A stretch of DNA of 64,000 bases from Ziziphus jujuba (lineage: Eukaryota > Streptophyta > Magnoliopsida > Rosales > Rhamnaceae): assembly GCF_031755915.1 (NCBI RefSeq), contig NC_083380.1, forward strand, positions 33,751,501 through 33,815,500, read 5' to 3'. The position numbers and the translations under genes are program-made. Below are positions 11,509 through 23,006 of the stretch, piece by piece. The notes beneath the pieces were generated by a model. It had not been told where the DNA came from. It was given only the letters and a program-made list of their open reading frames with translations, and searched no databases. The first letter of the stretch is position 1, and every line of letters begins with the position of its first letter.

Positions 11509-11775
11509 ATGGAAAACAAAGTTGAACTTCGAACCAACCGTTTGTATATGGAGTTCGAACCTTATTGCATTTGGCATAAGAAGGAAGATAATGATACTCT
11601 TGATGTTCATCTTGAAGGTAAAGTTCTCTACATGATATATATATATATATATATATATATCTCTAGTAAACTTTTCTACATAATATATATTAAATTTTTT
11701 TCATTTTTAATGTAAGTCGATGTAACTCAATTAAAATATATATATATATATATATATATATTATGATTAACTTAG

Positions 11776-11806
<31 letters not shown>

Positions 11807-11991
11807 TCTTTGTCATTCACCACTATTTTTTTTCCATGTCATTATCTCGAACTCACAATCTCATATATTAGTATGATATTTTTTTTTCAAATAACTTAAT
11901 TTATATTAGTATGATATGTTTGGATTTATGATTAATTATTTTCTGAATGTATTAGAAATATCTATTAATTAAAGTTTAAAAACTCTGTGTT

Positions 11992-12029
<38 letters not shown>

Positions 12030-12581
12030 GCCATGCTTTCGAAACTCTACATTAAAAATAAATATATAGAAAGTATACTAAAATAGAAATTGAAACAATG
12101 ATTAATTAGAACAATTAATAATTTATCCAAATAATTAATATTATTAATATCCTTTGGTGACTAGGCAGGTTTCAAAAGGGAACAGCTGAAGGTTCGCGTC
12201 AACAATGCAAGGATGCTAACAATCTCAGGAGAACGACCGTTGGACGACAACAACAAACAGAGTTTTTTTGGCAAACAAATCAAACTGGGAGAACCACCAT
12301 TGCACGACAACAACAAGTGGAGTCGTTTTAGCAAACAAATCCCACTGGCCGACAACATCAACGTCAGCTACATTAGTTCCAAGTTCAGCAGAGGGATTCT
12401 CTCTGTTGTGATGCCCAAGAAACCAGAGATTCCCTCCATGTCCATTTCCCCGGGGTTCGAAGTAGTCATCCAAAAGGAGACGGAGAATGCGGGTGGTTGG
12501 ATGTTGAAGGATAAAAATATGGGCGTGCTTGTGTTTTTGGTCCTGGGGTTTGGAATTTATGTGAAATGTTTATGTGGATAG
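11509..12581 (+). CDS. RTM2-like HSP20-domain membrane protein, copy B
   Basis: Two exons, 11509-11617 and 12169-12581, joined within a Gly codon; 173 residues. Exon 1 encodes MENKVELRTNRLY and EPYCIWHKKEDNDTLDVHLEG, the first strands of an HSP20/alpha-crystallin domain; exon 2 starts FKREQLKVRVNNARMLTISG and continues to GILSVVMPKK, then a short linker and a C-terminal hydrophobic segment (VLVFLVLGFGIYVKCL). The donor is AAG|GTAAAG and the acceptor GGCAG|GT. RTM2-type proteins are HSP20-like but lack chaperone C-terminal I-x-I motifs and are tethered to membranes; in Arabidopsis RTM2 restricts potyvirus spread in phloem. Transfer of that role to this gene is inference. It carries the same in-frame 20-residue duplication as copy A and a shorter membrane segment than D or E. 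The intron contains several (TA)n tracts. Confidence 0.82.
12231..12347 (+). repeat. In-frame tandem duplication in copy B HSP20 domain
   Basis: Bases 12231-12287 (19 codons) and 12288-12347 (20 codons) correspond exactly in position and length to the duplication in copy A, so both copies descend from one already-duplicated gene. Confidence 0.9.
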
Positions 12582-13029
12582 CCGTTTGATATTTGTGCTA
12601 TATTGAAAAGTAGTTGGTGACATGTGAAAAATAGTGGGGTTCCAACTATATTTGGTGCATATGTGAAATGTGCAAACAACCTTTTATGAACAAATGTTCG
12701 AGTGTTTTATATATGTAATCCTGTTCGGGTCACTATATCAATCAAATTTCCATCATGCATGAAGGGGAGAACAGATTTTTTGCTGGGATTTTTTCGATAT
12801 TTCTGGATTTTCATCCTTGTAATTATGCTACAGAATTATTTAGTTTTAACTGCTATTAGATTATTTAGTTTTAACTGCAACAATTGTTTGCACAAGGGTA
12901 TTATCCACACATGCATCAGTTTACGAACTCCATAGATGAAGGTTAAAGATTAGAGCATTTGTTGCCAAGGTATGGTCAAATTTTCAAAAACTATCATGGA
13001 GGAATACTGGAAAGGAACTCCTTACTAGC

Positions 13030-14410
13030 CCAATAATGCAGAAGAAAAGGAAACTTGCCCACTCAAACCACTTTCGTTCATTCGAACACCTAAACTTCTG
13101 TAGGCCATTTTCTACTTCAATCCAACTGGATCCAGGCATTTCTTTTACATCTCTAATTTCCACCATTTCACTCGGCATTCCTGCACCATCCCAATTGCTA
13201 ATACTAGCATGCATATTTGATAACAAAACATACGGAGATGGGCCTGTTCCATCTAATGCTAATCCATGCTCTATTCCACACTTCTCACTTTCTGTGTCCC
13301 CATGAACCTGACACGACCAAGGAAAGTTTGCCACACCAGGACAATTAGTTGAATGGCATTTTCAGGATAAATTCCTCAGCTTCTTTCATGTGGCTAGCTC
13401 AGCCTAGAAGATTTATCATGCTCACACATGCAAAATGATCTTCCCAGGGAAAGATTCCATGGACACAAGTCATGGAGGAGAAATTCCATCCTCCATTAAT
13501 ATACCCTCCTAGGTTGTATGCATTAAGTACACATATGAAGGTGATGTCATCATCTCATAAAAAAATCTGAAGAGCTTCTCTAGCTTTGCCCTTTTTTCAC
13601 ACTATGTGGCATTTTTGGTTCCGATGAACTAGAAAACTCACTTTAAGATCAAAAAGTACATTCAACACAAAGAGAACGCTAGAAAATGTAAAGTGGTCGG
13701 GGAATACATCCTTATGCTTTATACCTACGGTATTAGAATAGAGGGAGTTCCAAATGCGAAAACTGCACATAACCAGCAATCATAGCATCCAAGAAACAAT
13801 ATTCTTATCCAACAAAAGCTTCCAAAGCCTCTGCCAATTTAACATGCCTTATCAAAGCAGTAAAATATGAGTTAGTCAAGAATGTATTCCACTCAAATCC
13901 CAACCTAACAACAAGTAAATAAATCTGGTAATAAGCTTGTGAAACATTCTCATACAGCGAAATCGGATGAAGTGAAGCAACGAGAGTGAATGCATTCGGT
14001 TCAACTGTCCCATCGCAAAGCATCCTACAGAAGATAGAAAGGGCTTCTTTAGGATACCCATGATGAACAAAACCCGTAATAACAGCAGACCAAGACACAA
14101 CATTCTTGCTAGGCATTTCTTCGAACAGTTAGATCCTCGTTAACAAGATCCCCACATTTCAAATACAATTGAGTAAATGCATGGTTATGGAGGAAAGGGG
14201 AAATTGGAAGCGACCCTTTAAGGAATTTAGCATGGATTGCTCTTCCATGGTGTAAATTAGAGGTTTGGGTAAATCCACGCAACAAATCAGTGCAGATGTC
14301 TTTTGCCAAGGCAAGCTGCTATGTAAGCCTTTTAACAGAAAAAGACAATGAAAAGGAGCAGCAAAAGTTGAAGGGCGTTCAAAAGAGCCACGTCCTCTGA
14401 GACGACACAT
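13030..14410 (-). pseudogene. PPR protein pseudogene 1 (PLS/E class)
   Basis: Reading the - strand from about 14410: an N-terminal piece with SNLHHGRAIHAKFLKGS and YLKCGD, then (13805-14116) MPSKNVVSWSAVITGF and HHGYPKEALSIFCRML, both typical PPR repeats, then fragments down to an E-motif end (PGSSWIEVE, 13066-13125) preceded by YVLLSNM. The pieces are in different frames and the middle repeats are missing or shortened, so this is a pseudogene. PPR proteins of this class edit or process organelle RNA. It lies head-to-head with HSP20-like copy C, and related broken copies sit before D and E. Confidence 0.82.
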
Positions 14411-14415
14411 CTAAC

Positions 14416-14416
<1 letters not shown>

Positions 14417-14462
<46 letters not shown>
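14417..14462. repeat. (TC)n microsatellite upstream of PPR pseudogene 1
   Basis: About 23 TC units. Shorter CT tracts lie at the matching place in the other two PPR copies (about 18800 and 22080), so the tract belonged to the ancestral 5' leader. Confidence 0.95.
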
Positions 14463-14464
<2 letters not shown>

Positions 14465-15038
14465 CTTCGCACGCCAAGTTTTCTACGACTTAACGACCAA
14501 CGACCATTTGGGGCAGATAAAGAAACAATTTTTTTTTTTTTTTTGGGGCGATTCTAGCCCGTTTTATTTCTCTAGTAAAAAAAATAAAAAAAAATTTAAA
14601 ATCTTCTCTATGTAGAAAATAATTTTTTTTTAAAAATAATGCTAACAAATTTATATTAAAATGCTTGAAGAATTAAATTAACACTATTTTTTGAGTTTTT
14701 ATATATATATATATATATATATCTGCTTTTGTATATTTGAAAATTAATTATAGAGAAACTCCTTTTTTAAAAATATTAAATTGTGTATGAAATTCAAAAG
14801 TACAGTGGAAACAAAAATAGAATCGTACGTCTATACCTGTTCCATGCAAAGAGGGAAAGGATCTGTAGAATGTACGAGAAAGAAAGACTTCCTAAAAAGA
14901 GAAAAACGCAATCCCAAAGAATTCAGGGGGAAAAAAAAAAACAGAGAGAGAGAGAGATATTCCCTAATTTTAGGAAAGTGGGACAACCAAAATAAGCGTA
15001 ATAAGATTGTTACCTTAGCAAAGCCATCGTTTTGTTGT

Positions 15039-15046
15039 ATTAAAAT
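15039..15046 (+). promoter_or_regulatory. Altered TATA box of copy C
   Basis: TATTAAAA stands where B, D and E have TATAAAA, 78 bp before the ATG at 15117. The inserted T may weaken the box; this is inference. Confidence 0.45.
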
Positions 15047-15116
15047 ACAGAGACATAAACATCAAACACTCTTTAATTTACAAACTCTATAGAACATAAA
15101 AGGTCCAAATTCTACC

Positions 15117-15878
15117 ATGGAAGACACAGTCGGAGCCTATAAACCCTACCATTTCCATACGGACTTCGAACCTTATTGCATTTGGCATAGGAAGGAAGAT
15201 ACTGATACTTTTGATGTTCATCTTAATGGTAAACTTCTCTACATAATACAAACACAAATTCCTTTCATTTTTAAAATAATTCAATTGTAATTTAATATAT
15301 ATATTTATATATATTATTTGTAATTATTATACTTCTATTCGCAAACAACTTAATTTATTTTTTACGTTATGATACGTTTAGATTTATAATTTATGTATAC
15401 AAGAAATACAAATTAATTAAACTTAAAAACTCTATGTTGTTTATAATTGCCATGCTTTTGAAACTCTATATTAAAAATGACATAAAAAATAAATAGCAAG
15501 CAAATAAATCAAGTAGAAATTGAAACAATAATTAATGTTATTACTTTTGCTTGGGCAGGTTTGAAAAAGCAACAGCTGAAGATTGAGATCAACGAGGAGC
15601 GGATCCTAACAATCTCCGGAGAACGACGATTATGGGACGACAATAACACATGGAGTCGTTTTCGCAAACAAACAAACAAACTGGCCGACAACACCCAAAA
15701 TAACGACATTCGTTCAAAGTTCACTGGACGGATTCTCTCCATTGTGATACCCAAGAAACCAGGGATTCTCTCCTTGTCCATTTCCCTGCCGTCCCAAGTC
15801 CTCGAAAAGGCCCAAACCCAACCAAAACCCAAAAGACGACTACGGCAACGGAGAATGCAGGTGGTTGGAGGTTGGTAA
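15117..15878 (+). CDS. RTM2-like HSP20-domain protein, copy C, frameshifted and lacking membrane tail
   Basis: Two exons, 15117-15228 and 15559-15878; 143 residues. Exon 1 gives MEDTVGAYKPYHFHTDFEP and IWHRKEDTDTFDVHLNG; exon 2 gives LKKQQLKIEINEERILTISG and GRILSIVIPKKPGILSLSIS. After the Lys-Pro linker the frame ends RRMQVVGGW and stops at 15876-15878. In another frame the same bases continue as ENAGGWRL and a Leu/Val-rich segment (15884-15945), the counterpart of the membrane segment in B, D and E. A single-base loss near 15830 explains this. The product, if made, would be a soluble HSP20-like domain; more likely the gene is decaying. The first exon, introns and splice sites look normal. 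Confidence 0.7.
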
Positions 15879-15929
15879 TCATGGTGCTTGTGTTATTGCT
15901 CCTTTGGGTTTGGGGTTTATGTGGAATGT

Positions 15930-16600
15930 TTATGTGGAAAGTCGTTTGATCTTTGTGTTTATAGAAAATTAATTAATTGGTGAATGGTCATGTCAATGTA
16001 TATATAACCATATTAATTTGGTGTATATATGAAATATGTAAACAACCTTTTATGAAGGAATTGTTCGAAGTGTTTTATTTTTGTAATTGTTTTCGGTTCA
16101 CTACCAATCAAATTTTCATCATGCATGCATATTGAGTGTGGAAAGCCGTTTGATCTTGCTGTTATTGATAATTAGTTGATTATGTAAACAATATGTGGAC
16201 TCCAACTATATTTGGTGCAATATGAAATGTGCAAACTACCTTTCATGAACGAAGGTTCAAGTGTTCTATATTTGTAATTGTGGTCGGTTCACCATACCAA
16301 TCAAATTTCCATCATGCATGAAGGGAGGAACAGATTCTGTGCTGGGATTTTTTCAATATTTCTGGATTTTCATCCTTGTGATTATGCTACAGAATTAGTT
16401 TAATGTATATATTTCTTGTACTTATTATTATTATTATTATTATGGTTTGGAAACAGATTTTTAGGCTAATTTGTTTATTGTCCCTTTATAATTATGTAAA
16501 GAAATGCGGTTATTAGATTATGCAGTTTTAATTGCTGCAATTGTTTGCACAAGGGTATCATCCACAAATGCATTAGTTCAAAAACTTCATATATGAAGTT
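15930..16600 (+). repeat. Tandemly duplicated 3' flank of copy C
   Basis: The conserved 3' flank starting GTGGAAAGTCGTTTGATC (about 15935) is repeated from about 16137 (GTGGAAAGCCGTTTGATC). Both contain the CCAACTATATTTGGTG or equivalent stretch and the CATCATGCATG motif found after every HSP20-like copy. Other copies have this flank once. Confidence 0.75.
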
Positions 16601-16607
16601 TACAGAT

Positions 16608-16799
16608 GAGAGCTTTTGCTAAGGTATCATTAAATTTTTAAATACTATTTTGGAGTAATACTAGAAACTACCTATTAGCCTAATAGTGCAGAAGAAAAGG
16701 GAGAGCTTTTGCTATGGTATGATTAAATTTTTAAATACTATTTTGGAGTAATACTGGAAAAGAAACTACTTATTAGCCTAATAGTGCAGAAGAAAAGGA
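16608..16799. repeat. Direct tandem duplication of about 95 bp
   Basis: Two near-identical blocks, about 16608-16700 and 16701-16799, both from AGAGCTTTTGCTA to TAGTGCAGAAGAAAAGG. The matching region beside PPR pseudogene 1 (about 12950-13050) has one copy. Confidence 0.85.
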
Positions 16800-18790
16800 A
16801 ACTTTCCCACTCGGTCACCCTTCGTTCATTCGAACGCTTCAAGTTCTGTAGGTAGTAATCAACCATTTTCTACTTCAATCCAACTGGATCCAAGCATTTC
16901 TTTTGCATCTCCGATTTCCACTATTTCACTCAGCATTCCTGCACCATCTCAATTGCTAGTACTAGCATGCATATTTGATAACAAAACATACGTTGATGGG
17001 TTTGTTCTGTCTAATTCTAATGCACACTTTGCTCATCACTTCTCACTTCTTGTATCCCCATGAACCTGACATGCACCAAGGAAAGTTTACCAAACTAGCA
17101 CAATTGGTTGAAATGCCATTTTCAGTATCAACTCCTCAGCTTCTTTCATGTGACTAACTCAGCCTAGAAGATTTATCATACTTCATACATGCAGAATGAC
17201 CTTCTCCGGGAAAGATTCCATGGACACAAGTCATGGAGGAGAAATATTTCCATCCTTCATCCATATGCACTCCTTGACTGTATGCATTAAGTACGGATAT
17301 GAAGGTGATGTCATTTGGTTTAACACATCTAGCCTCATCTCATAAAAAAATCTCAAAAGCTTGTCTAGCTTGGCCCTTTTTGCACACTATGTAATTTTTG
17401 GTCGCCATGAACTTGCAAAATAATCTCAAGATAAGTAGAGATGTGATATTCAAGAAAAGTGAGATGCATAGATTGGCAATGAACAAGGAATCTTCAAGTG
17501 GAGATGAAGTTAGCAAGGAGACATTTGACTTGGGGATTGATTTATCGAATAAATTAACTAAGTGGAGATGTAGCTCGTGAGGAAAACCATGATACCCAAG
17601 AGGCTCAAGAACAAATTGTTCAAGTAGATGATCATAACAAGGTGGAGATCGTAGAAGGTGAAGACATCTAAGACTACAATTTTGCTCGTGATAGAGTTAG
17701 ACGACAAACCAAAGCACATCTAGGTATAGTTTTGCAGATTGCATTGCTTATGCACTTGAAGATATGGACTCGAAGCCGAACATATATATGAGCAAGCTTT
17801 CAAGTCAAAAGACTCGGAGATGTGGAAAGCGACATGGATGATGAAATCGATTCCTTGAATCGGAATGTAACTTGGAAACTAATTAACAAACCTAAAGGTG
17901 GTATAGTAGTTGGTTGCAATTTGGTGTTCAAGAGGAAAGAGGGTGTACCCGGAGTTGAGGCTCCAAGGTTCATTTTGGTCCTTTTGGCATACTATGTCAT
18001 TTTGGTTCCTATAAACTTGCAAATTCATCTTAAGGTCAGAAAGTGCAGTCAACCCAGAGAGAACGCTAGAAAATGTAAAGTGGTCAGGGCACACATCCTC
18101 ATGGTTTATACGGTAATAGAATCTAGGAATTCCAAATGCGAAAACTGCACATATCCAGCAACCATAGCATTCCAAGACACAATATTCTTATCCAACAAAA
18201 ACTTCCCAAAGCCTCTGGCCAATTAAGCATGCCTTATCAAAGCAGTCAAAAAGGAGTCCGTCATGAATGTATTCCACTCAAATCCCAACCTAACAACAAA
18301 TGCATATATCTGGTAATGAGCTTGAGACACATTCTCATAGAGCTAAATGGGCATGAAGTACACCAACGGGTGTGAAATCATTCGGTTCACAGTCCCATCA
18401 CGAAGCATCCTACAGAATATAGAAAGGGCCTCTTTAGGATACCCATGATGAACAAAACACGTAATAACAGCAGAACAAGACACAACAATCTTGCCAGGCA
18501 TTTCTTCTAACAGTTGGACCCTATTAACAATATCCCCACATTTTAAATACATATTAGGTAAATGATTATGGAGGAAAGGGAAAATGGAAGCGACCCTTTT
18601 AGGAATTTCGCTTGGGTTGCTCTTCCATGGCGCATAAATTAGAGGTTTGGGCATATCTACGCAACAAATCAGTGCAAGTATCTTCTACTGAGGCCAAGCT
18701 GTGTAAGCCTTTTAACAGAAAAGACTATGAAAAGGAGCAGCTAAAGTTGAAAAGCACCCAAAAGACCGACGTCCTTTTGGACGAAACATC
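16800..18790 (-). pseudogene. PPR protein pseudogene 2, split by Copia fragment
   Basis: Homologous throughout to PPR pseudogene 1. On the - strand, 18343-18654 reads NMYLKCGDIVNRVQLLEEMP and HHGYPKEALSIFCRMLRDGT; 17976-18175 reads NHEDVCPDHFTFSSVLSGL; the E-motif SSWIEVE lies near 16880-16900. Frames are broken repeatedly, and a 0.55-kb piece of Copia pol interrupts it at 17430-17975. It stands head-to-head with HSP20-like copy D. Confidence 0.8.
17430..17975 (+). mobile_element. Copia pol fragment (integrase tail to RT start)
   Basis: Conceptual translation shows ISRDVIF at the start (end of the integrase region), and later WKLINKPKGGIVVGCN and FKRKEGVPGVEAPRF, the N-terminal RT signature of Copia elements. 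It contains stops and a frameshift and has no LTR. It is unlike the two Copia elements of this window. Direct repeats of PPR sequence (about 17371-17430 and 17976-18034) flank it. Confidence 0.8.
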
Positions 18791-19381
18791 TAACGGCTCT
18801 CTCTCTCTCTGACGTCAACGATAAAGAACCGTTTTTCCTTTTTTTTTTTTTTTTTTTTTTTGGCTGGTTTTACTTCTCTAGTAAAAGAAATAAGTTTATC
18901 AAAATAGAAAAAATATTTTTTTAGATAATAATTTTTTACTTGAAAATTACAAAATAATGCTAACAAATTTACATTAAAATGCACGAACTAAAGGAACACT
19001 ATTTTTTGAGTGTATATATATATATATACATCTGCCTCTGTATTTTCAAAAATTAATTATAGAGAAACTCCTCTTTTTTTCAAAAATATTAAATTATGTA
19101 TGAAATTTAGAAGTACATCGAAAACAAAAAGAAAAGCGTACGTCTATTCCTGTTCCATGCAAAGAGGGAAAGGATCTGTAAAATGCGCACGTAAAGAAAG
19201 AAAGACTTCCTAAACATAGAAAACCCCTAAGAATTCAAGAGAGAGAGAGAGAGAGAGAGAGAATAATAAAAAAAAAGGAAGAAGAAGAAAAAGAAAGATA
19301 TATTCCTAATTTGAATAAAGTGGGACAGCCAAAAGAAGCGTAATAAAATTGTTACCGCAGCAAAGCTATCATCGTTTTTTT

Positions 19382-19389
19382 TATATAAA
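19382..19389 (+). promoter_or_regulatory. TATA box of HSP20-like copy D
   Basis: TATATAAA in the conserved promoter block, about 115 bp before the ATG at 19504. Confidence 0.55.
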
Positions 19390-19503
19390 AACGAAGACAT
19401 AAACATCATTTTGCAATCTAAAAACTAACAAAAAACACTCTTTGATTTACAAAGTTTATAGAATATAAAAGATCCAAAGTACGCAACAAAATTAAATTCT
19501 ACC

Positions 19504-20315
19504 ATGGAAAACGAAGCCGGAGTTAATAACCCCAGTCGTATATATACGGACTTCGAGCCTTATTGCATTTGGCATAGGAAGGAAGATAATGAGACTCTTC
19601 ATGTTCATCTTCATGGTAAGCTTCTCTACATAATATATACAATTCCTTCCTTTTTTAAAGTTTGTCAATCATAACGTAATATATATATATATATATATAT
19701 ATTTTTGATTATTTATTTCTATTTTTACAGAAATATTCATTAATTAAAATTTTAAAAACTCTATATTGGATATATATATATATATATAATTGCAATGCTT
19801 TTGAAAGTCTACGTTGACAATAAATAGAAAATAAAATAATAAAAATTGAAACAACAATTAATTAGAACAATTAATATTAATCCAAATAAAATAATATTGT
19901 TAATTTTCCTTGGGGCCCACGGCTGGCCTGGGCAGGTTTCAAAAAGGAACAGCTGAAGGTTCGGATCGACAATATGAGGATCCTAACAATCGCCGGAGAA
20001 CGACCATTGGATGGCAACAACAAATGGAGTCGTTTTTGCAAACAAATCAAACTGGCCGACAACATCAAAGTTAACGACATTAGCTCCAACTTAGCCGGAG
20101 GGATTCTCTCTGTTGTGATACCCAAGAAACCAACGACCCTCCCCATGTCCATTTCCCTGGCGTCCGAAGTCCCCCAGATGGACCATACAGCAACGGAGAA
20201 TGCAGGTGTTTGGAGGTTAGAGCTTGATAAAAATATGGGCATCAAAGTTGGGGTTGTGCTTGCGTTTTTACTACTGGGGTTTGGGGTTTATGTGAAATGT
20301 TTATGTGGAAAGTAG
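19504..20315 (+). CDS. RTM2-like HSP20-domain membrane protein, copy D
   Basis: Two exons, 19504-19615 and 19936-20315; 163 residues. N-terminal strands IYTDFEPYCIWHRKEDNETL, then after the intron FKKEQLKVRIDNMRILTIAG, the KQIKLADN block, GGILSVVIPKK, a short linker and the C-terminal segment DKNMGIKVGVVLAFLLLGFG ending CLCGK. Splice sites are HLHG|GTAAGC and GGCAG|GT, the same phase as the other copies. The frame is fully open with no internal duplication, so it is a good candidate for a working gene. Compared with copy E it lacks most of the 60-residue linker before the membrane segment. RTM2-like assignment rests on architecture; function is not proven. Confidence 0.83.
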
Positions 20316-20761
20316 TTGGTGATGTAAATATATACATGTATATGTGTGCATGTGTATATATATATATATATATATATGTGTGAGGTTTCATCTATATTTG
20401 GTGCATATATGAAATGTGTAAACAACCTTTTATGAATGAAGGTTCAAGTGTTTTATATTTGTAATTGTGTTCGGTTTACTATACCAATTAAATTCCTATC
20501 ATGCACGAAGGAGAGGACAGATCCTATGCCGGGACTTATTCAATATTTCTGGATTTCCATCCTTGTAATTAGGCTACAGAATTAGTTTAATGCATATTTA
20601 TTTCTTTCAATTTTTTTTATTATGGCTTGGAAACAGATAGGTGTTTAGGCTAATTGGTTAACTGTCTTCTTATAATTACATGTAGAAATATGGTTATTAG
20701 ATTAGTTAGTTTTAATTCCTGCAATTGTTTGCACCAGTGTGTCATCCACACATGCATTATG

Positions 20762-20937
20762 TTTTTAGATATTTTAATATATTTTATGTTTTTAGATTAT
20801 TCAATTAAATATATTAATAATATTAAACTCAATTATTAAAAAATAATTATATTTTTTTAAAAAAATATATAGTACAAAAAGTTTTAAAATGATTAGAAAA
20901 TTAAAAAATATTAAAATATTCAACCCAACAAAATTGA
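20762..20937. mobile_element. Fragment related to the hAT-type MITE
   Basis: AT-rich block sharing TTCAATTAAATATATTAATA and the ATTCAACC motif, in the same order, with the interior of the MITE at 6438-6910. Neither inverted end is present. Confidence 0.55.
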
Positions 20938-21600
20938 TGGGTATTTGGAGAGGTAAAATTGAGCAGGAAGCAAAAGGAGTAGGAAAACATTGAAAGGAGC
21001 TAATCAAGGCTCCAGACAGAACCTCAAGAGCTACGGCTCTCCATCTTAAGAACTATGGTGCTTGCCCATTGACTGGTCAAGAGCTGTGACTCTATCTTTC
21101 GAGCACCGCAACACTCTTCCCATATCTAATGCGGTTTTGGTGCTTTGTTAGGCAGAACCTTAAGAGCCGCAGTGCTATCCGTGTAGCGCCGAGGCACTCT
21201 GACACGAGTTGGTACTTTGTTTTGTGAAATGTTTCTTTTACAGCTAGTAAGTCACATATTTTTCTTGGGACTCGGCCTAACGGCTCATTAAGTGAGAGAA
21301 ATCCATTTTAGTGAGAGAGAGAGTTATTCTCTTTGAAAGCCATTTTTGGAGACTTCAAGCTTGTATTTCTTCAAAATTAATGGAAGAAATCCTTCCTTGC
21401 TTGCCCTGTGGCCATAGATCATATTAATCAAATTACCTATTTTTTGGTGTGCTTGTTTCTTACTCTTTCTTTTTATATTATAAGCAATCTCTCTCTCTCT
21501 CTCTAGACATGGTTAATTGTTGTTGCTTCGTTCATCTATTGCTTGCATATATTCTTATTGGTTATTTTGTTTGGTGAAATTTATTTTTTCAACTACACGT
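20938..21600 (+). mobile_element. Probable LTR-derived remnant, unidentified family
   Basis: More GC-balanced than its surroundings and without an open frame. The part 21340-21460 (CTTCAAGCTTGTATTTCTTC, then CCTTGCTTGCCCTGTGGCC) resembles the U5 end of plant Copia LTRs, and the part before has repeated ACGGCTCT/CGCAGTGCT motifs. It replaces the lower half of PPR pseudogene 3. No clear TG/CA ends or target duplication were found, so this call is tentative. Confidence 0.4.
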
Positions 21601-21629
21601 ATCTTGATTATTCCTCAATATTTTTATAC

Positions 21630-22114
21630 AAAGAAATCTCATGAAGTTCACCAACGAGTGTGAATTCATTCAGTTTCACTGTTCCATCATTATAACATCC
21701 TATAGAAGAGGGAAAGGGCTTCCCTAGGATACGATGATGAACAAAACCCGTAATAACAGCATGCCAGGACACAACTTTCTTGCTAGGCATTTCTTCGAAT
21801 AGTTGAACCCCTTTAACAGTATCCCCACATTTTAAATACATAGAGTAAATGGTTACGGAGGAAAGGGGAAAATGGAAGCTATCCTTTAAGGAATTAGCAT
21901 GGATTGCTCTTCCACGGGGTAAATTAGAGGTTTGGGCATATCTATGCAACAAATTAGTGCAAGTGTCTTCTTCTAAGGCCAAGCTGTGTAAGCCTTTTAA
22001 CAGAAAAAGACTGAAAAGGAGCAAGAAAAGTCGTAGAGCATCCAAAAGAACCACGTCATCTGGGACGAAACATCTAACATCTCTCTCTGTTTCTTTCCCT
22101 TTCGCACGAGCCAA
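21630..22114 (-). pseudogene. PPR protein pseudogene 3 (5' part only)
   Basis: About 160 codons on the - strand: LLKGLHSLALEEDTCTNLLH, SNLPRGRAIHANSLKDS, YLKCGDTVKGVQLFEEMPSK and VVSWHAVITGFVHH, aligning with the beginnings of PPR pseudogenes 1 and 2. It ends at about 21630 where the LTR-like remnant begins; the E-motif end is missing. It is head-to-head with HSP20-like copy E, 0.6 kb away. Confidence 0.8.
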
Positions 22115-22637
22115 GGTTTCAACGACTTAACGACCATCGACCATTTGGCAGATAAAGAATCGTCTTTTTTTTCTTCTTTTTTTTGGTTTCTAGCTCGTTT
22201 TATTTCTTTGGTAAAAGTAATCATTTTATCTAAATAAAAAATAATTTTTTTAGATAATAATTTTTTACTTCAAAATTATAAAATAGTCCCAAAAAAATTA
22301 TATTAAAATATGCATGAAAAATTAAACTAACAGCATTTCTTTAGTTTTTATGTGTCCAAAAATTTATAGAGAACTCCTTTTTACAAAAAATACTAAATTA
22401 TGTATAAAATTTAGAAGTACATTGAAAACAAAACAAAAGCATATATCTATTCATGTTCCATGCAAAGAGGGAAAGGATCTGCAGAATAACACGTAAAGAA
22501 AGAAAGACTTCATAAACAGAGAAAGCAATCCGAAAACCCTCAAGAATTAAAATTAAAAAAGGATTCCCAAATTTTGATAAGTGGGAAAACCAATTAAAGA
22601 AGCCTAATAAGAATGTTACCTCATAGCGAAGTCATCT

Positions 22638-22644
22638 TATAAAA
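22638..22644 (+). promoter_or_regulatory. TATA box of HSP20-like copy E
   Basis: TATAAAA followed by ACAGAG, 92 bp before the ATG at 22736; same context as in copy B. Confidence 0.6.
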
Positions 22645-22735
22645 ACAGAGAGATAATTAAACACTATGAGTTTCAAAGTCTATATAATATATTCTATAGA
22701 AGGTCTATATTAAGACAACAAAATTAAATTCTGCC

Positions 22736-22974
22736 ATGGAAGACACAACCGGTGCTAATAGCCCCATCCGTTTGTATACGGATTTCGAACCTTACTCCAT
22801 TTGGCATAGAAAGGAAGATGCCGATATTCTTGATGTTCATCTTAATGGTAAATTACTCTACAACATATATGTACACAATTTACTTCATTTTTAAAGTTTG
22901 TTAATTGTAATTTGAAGTTAATATTTATTTTTTGCTAAATAAATAGTGTACATTTATTCACAACAACTTAATTC

Positions 22975-23006
<32 letters not shown>

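Noticed and set aside
20938..21600. An additional structural RNA gene because of its balanced base composition
   Set aside because: No match by eye to rRNA, snRNA or SRP RNA motifs; an LTR origin fits better.
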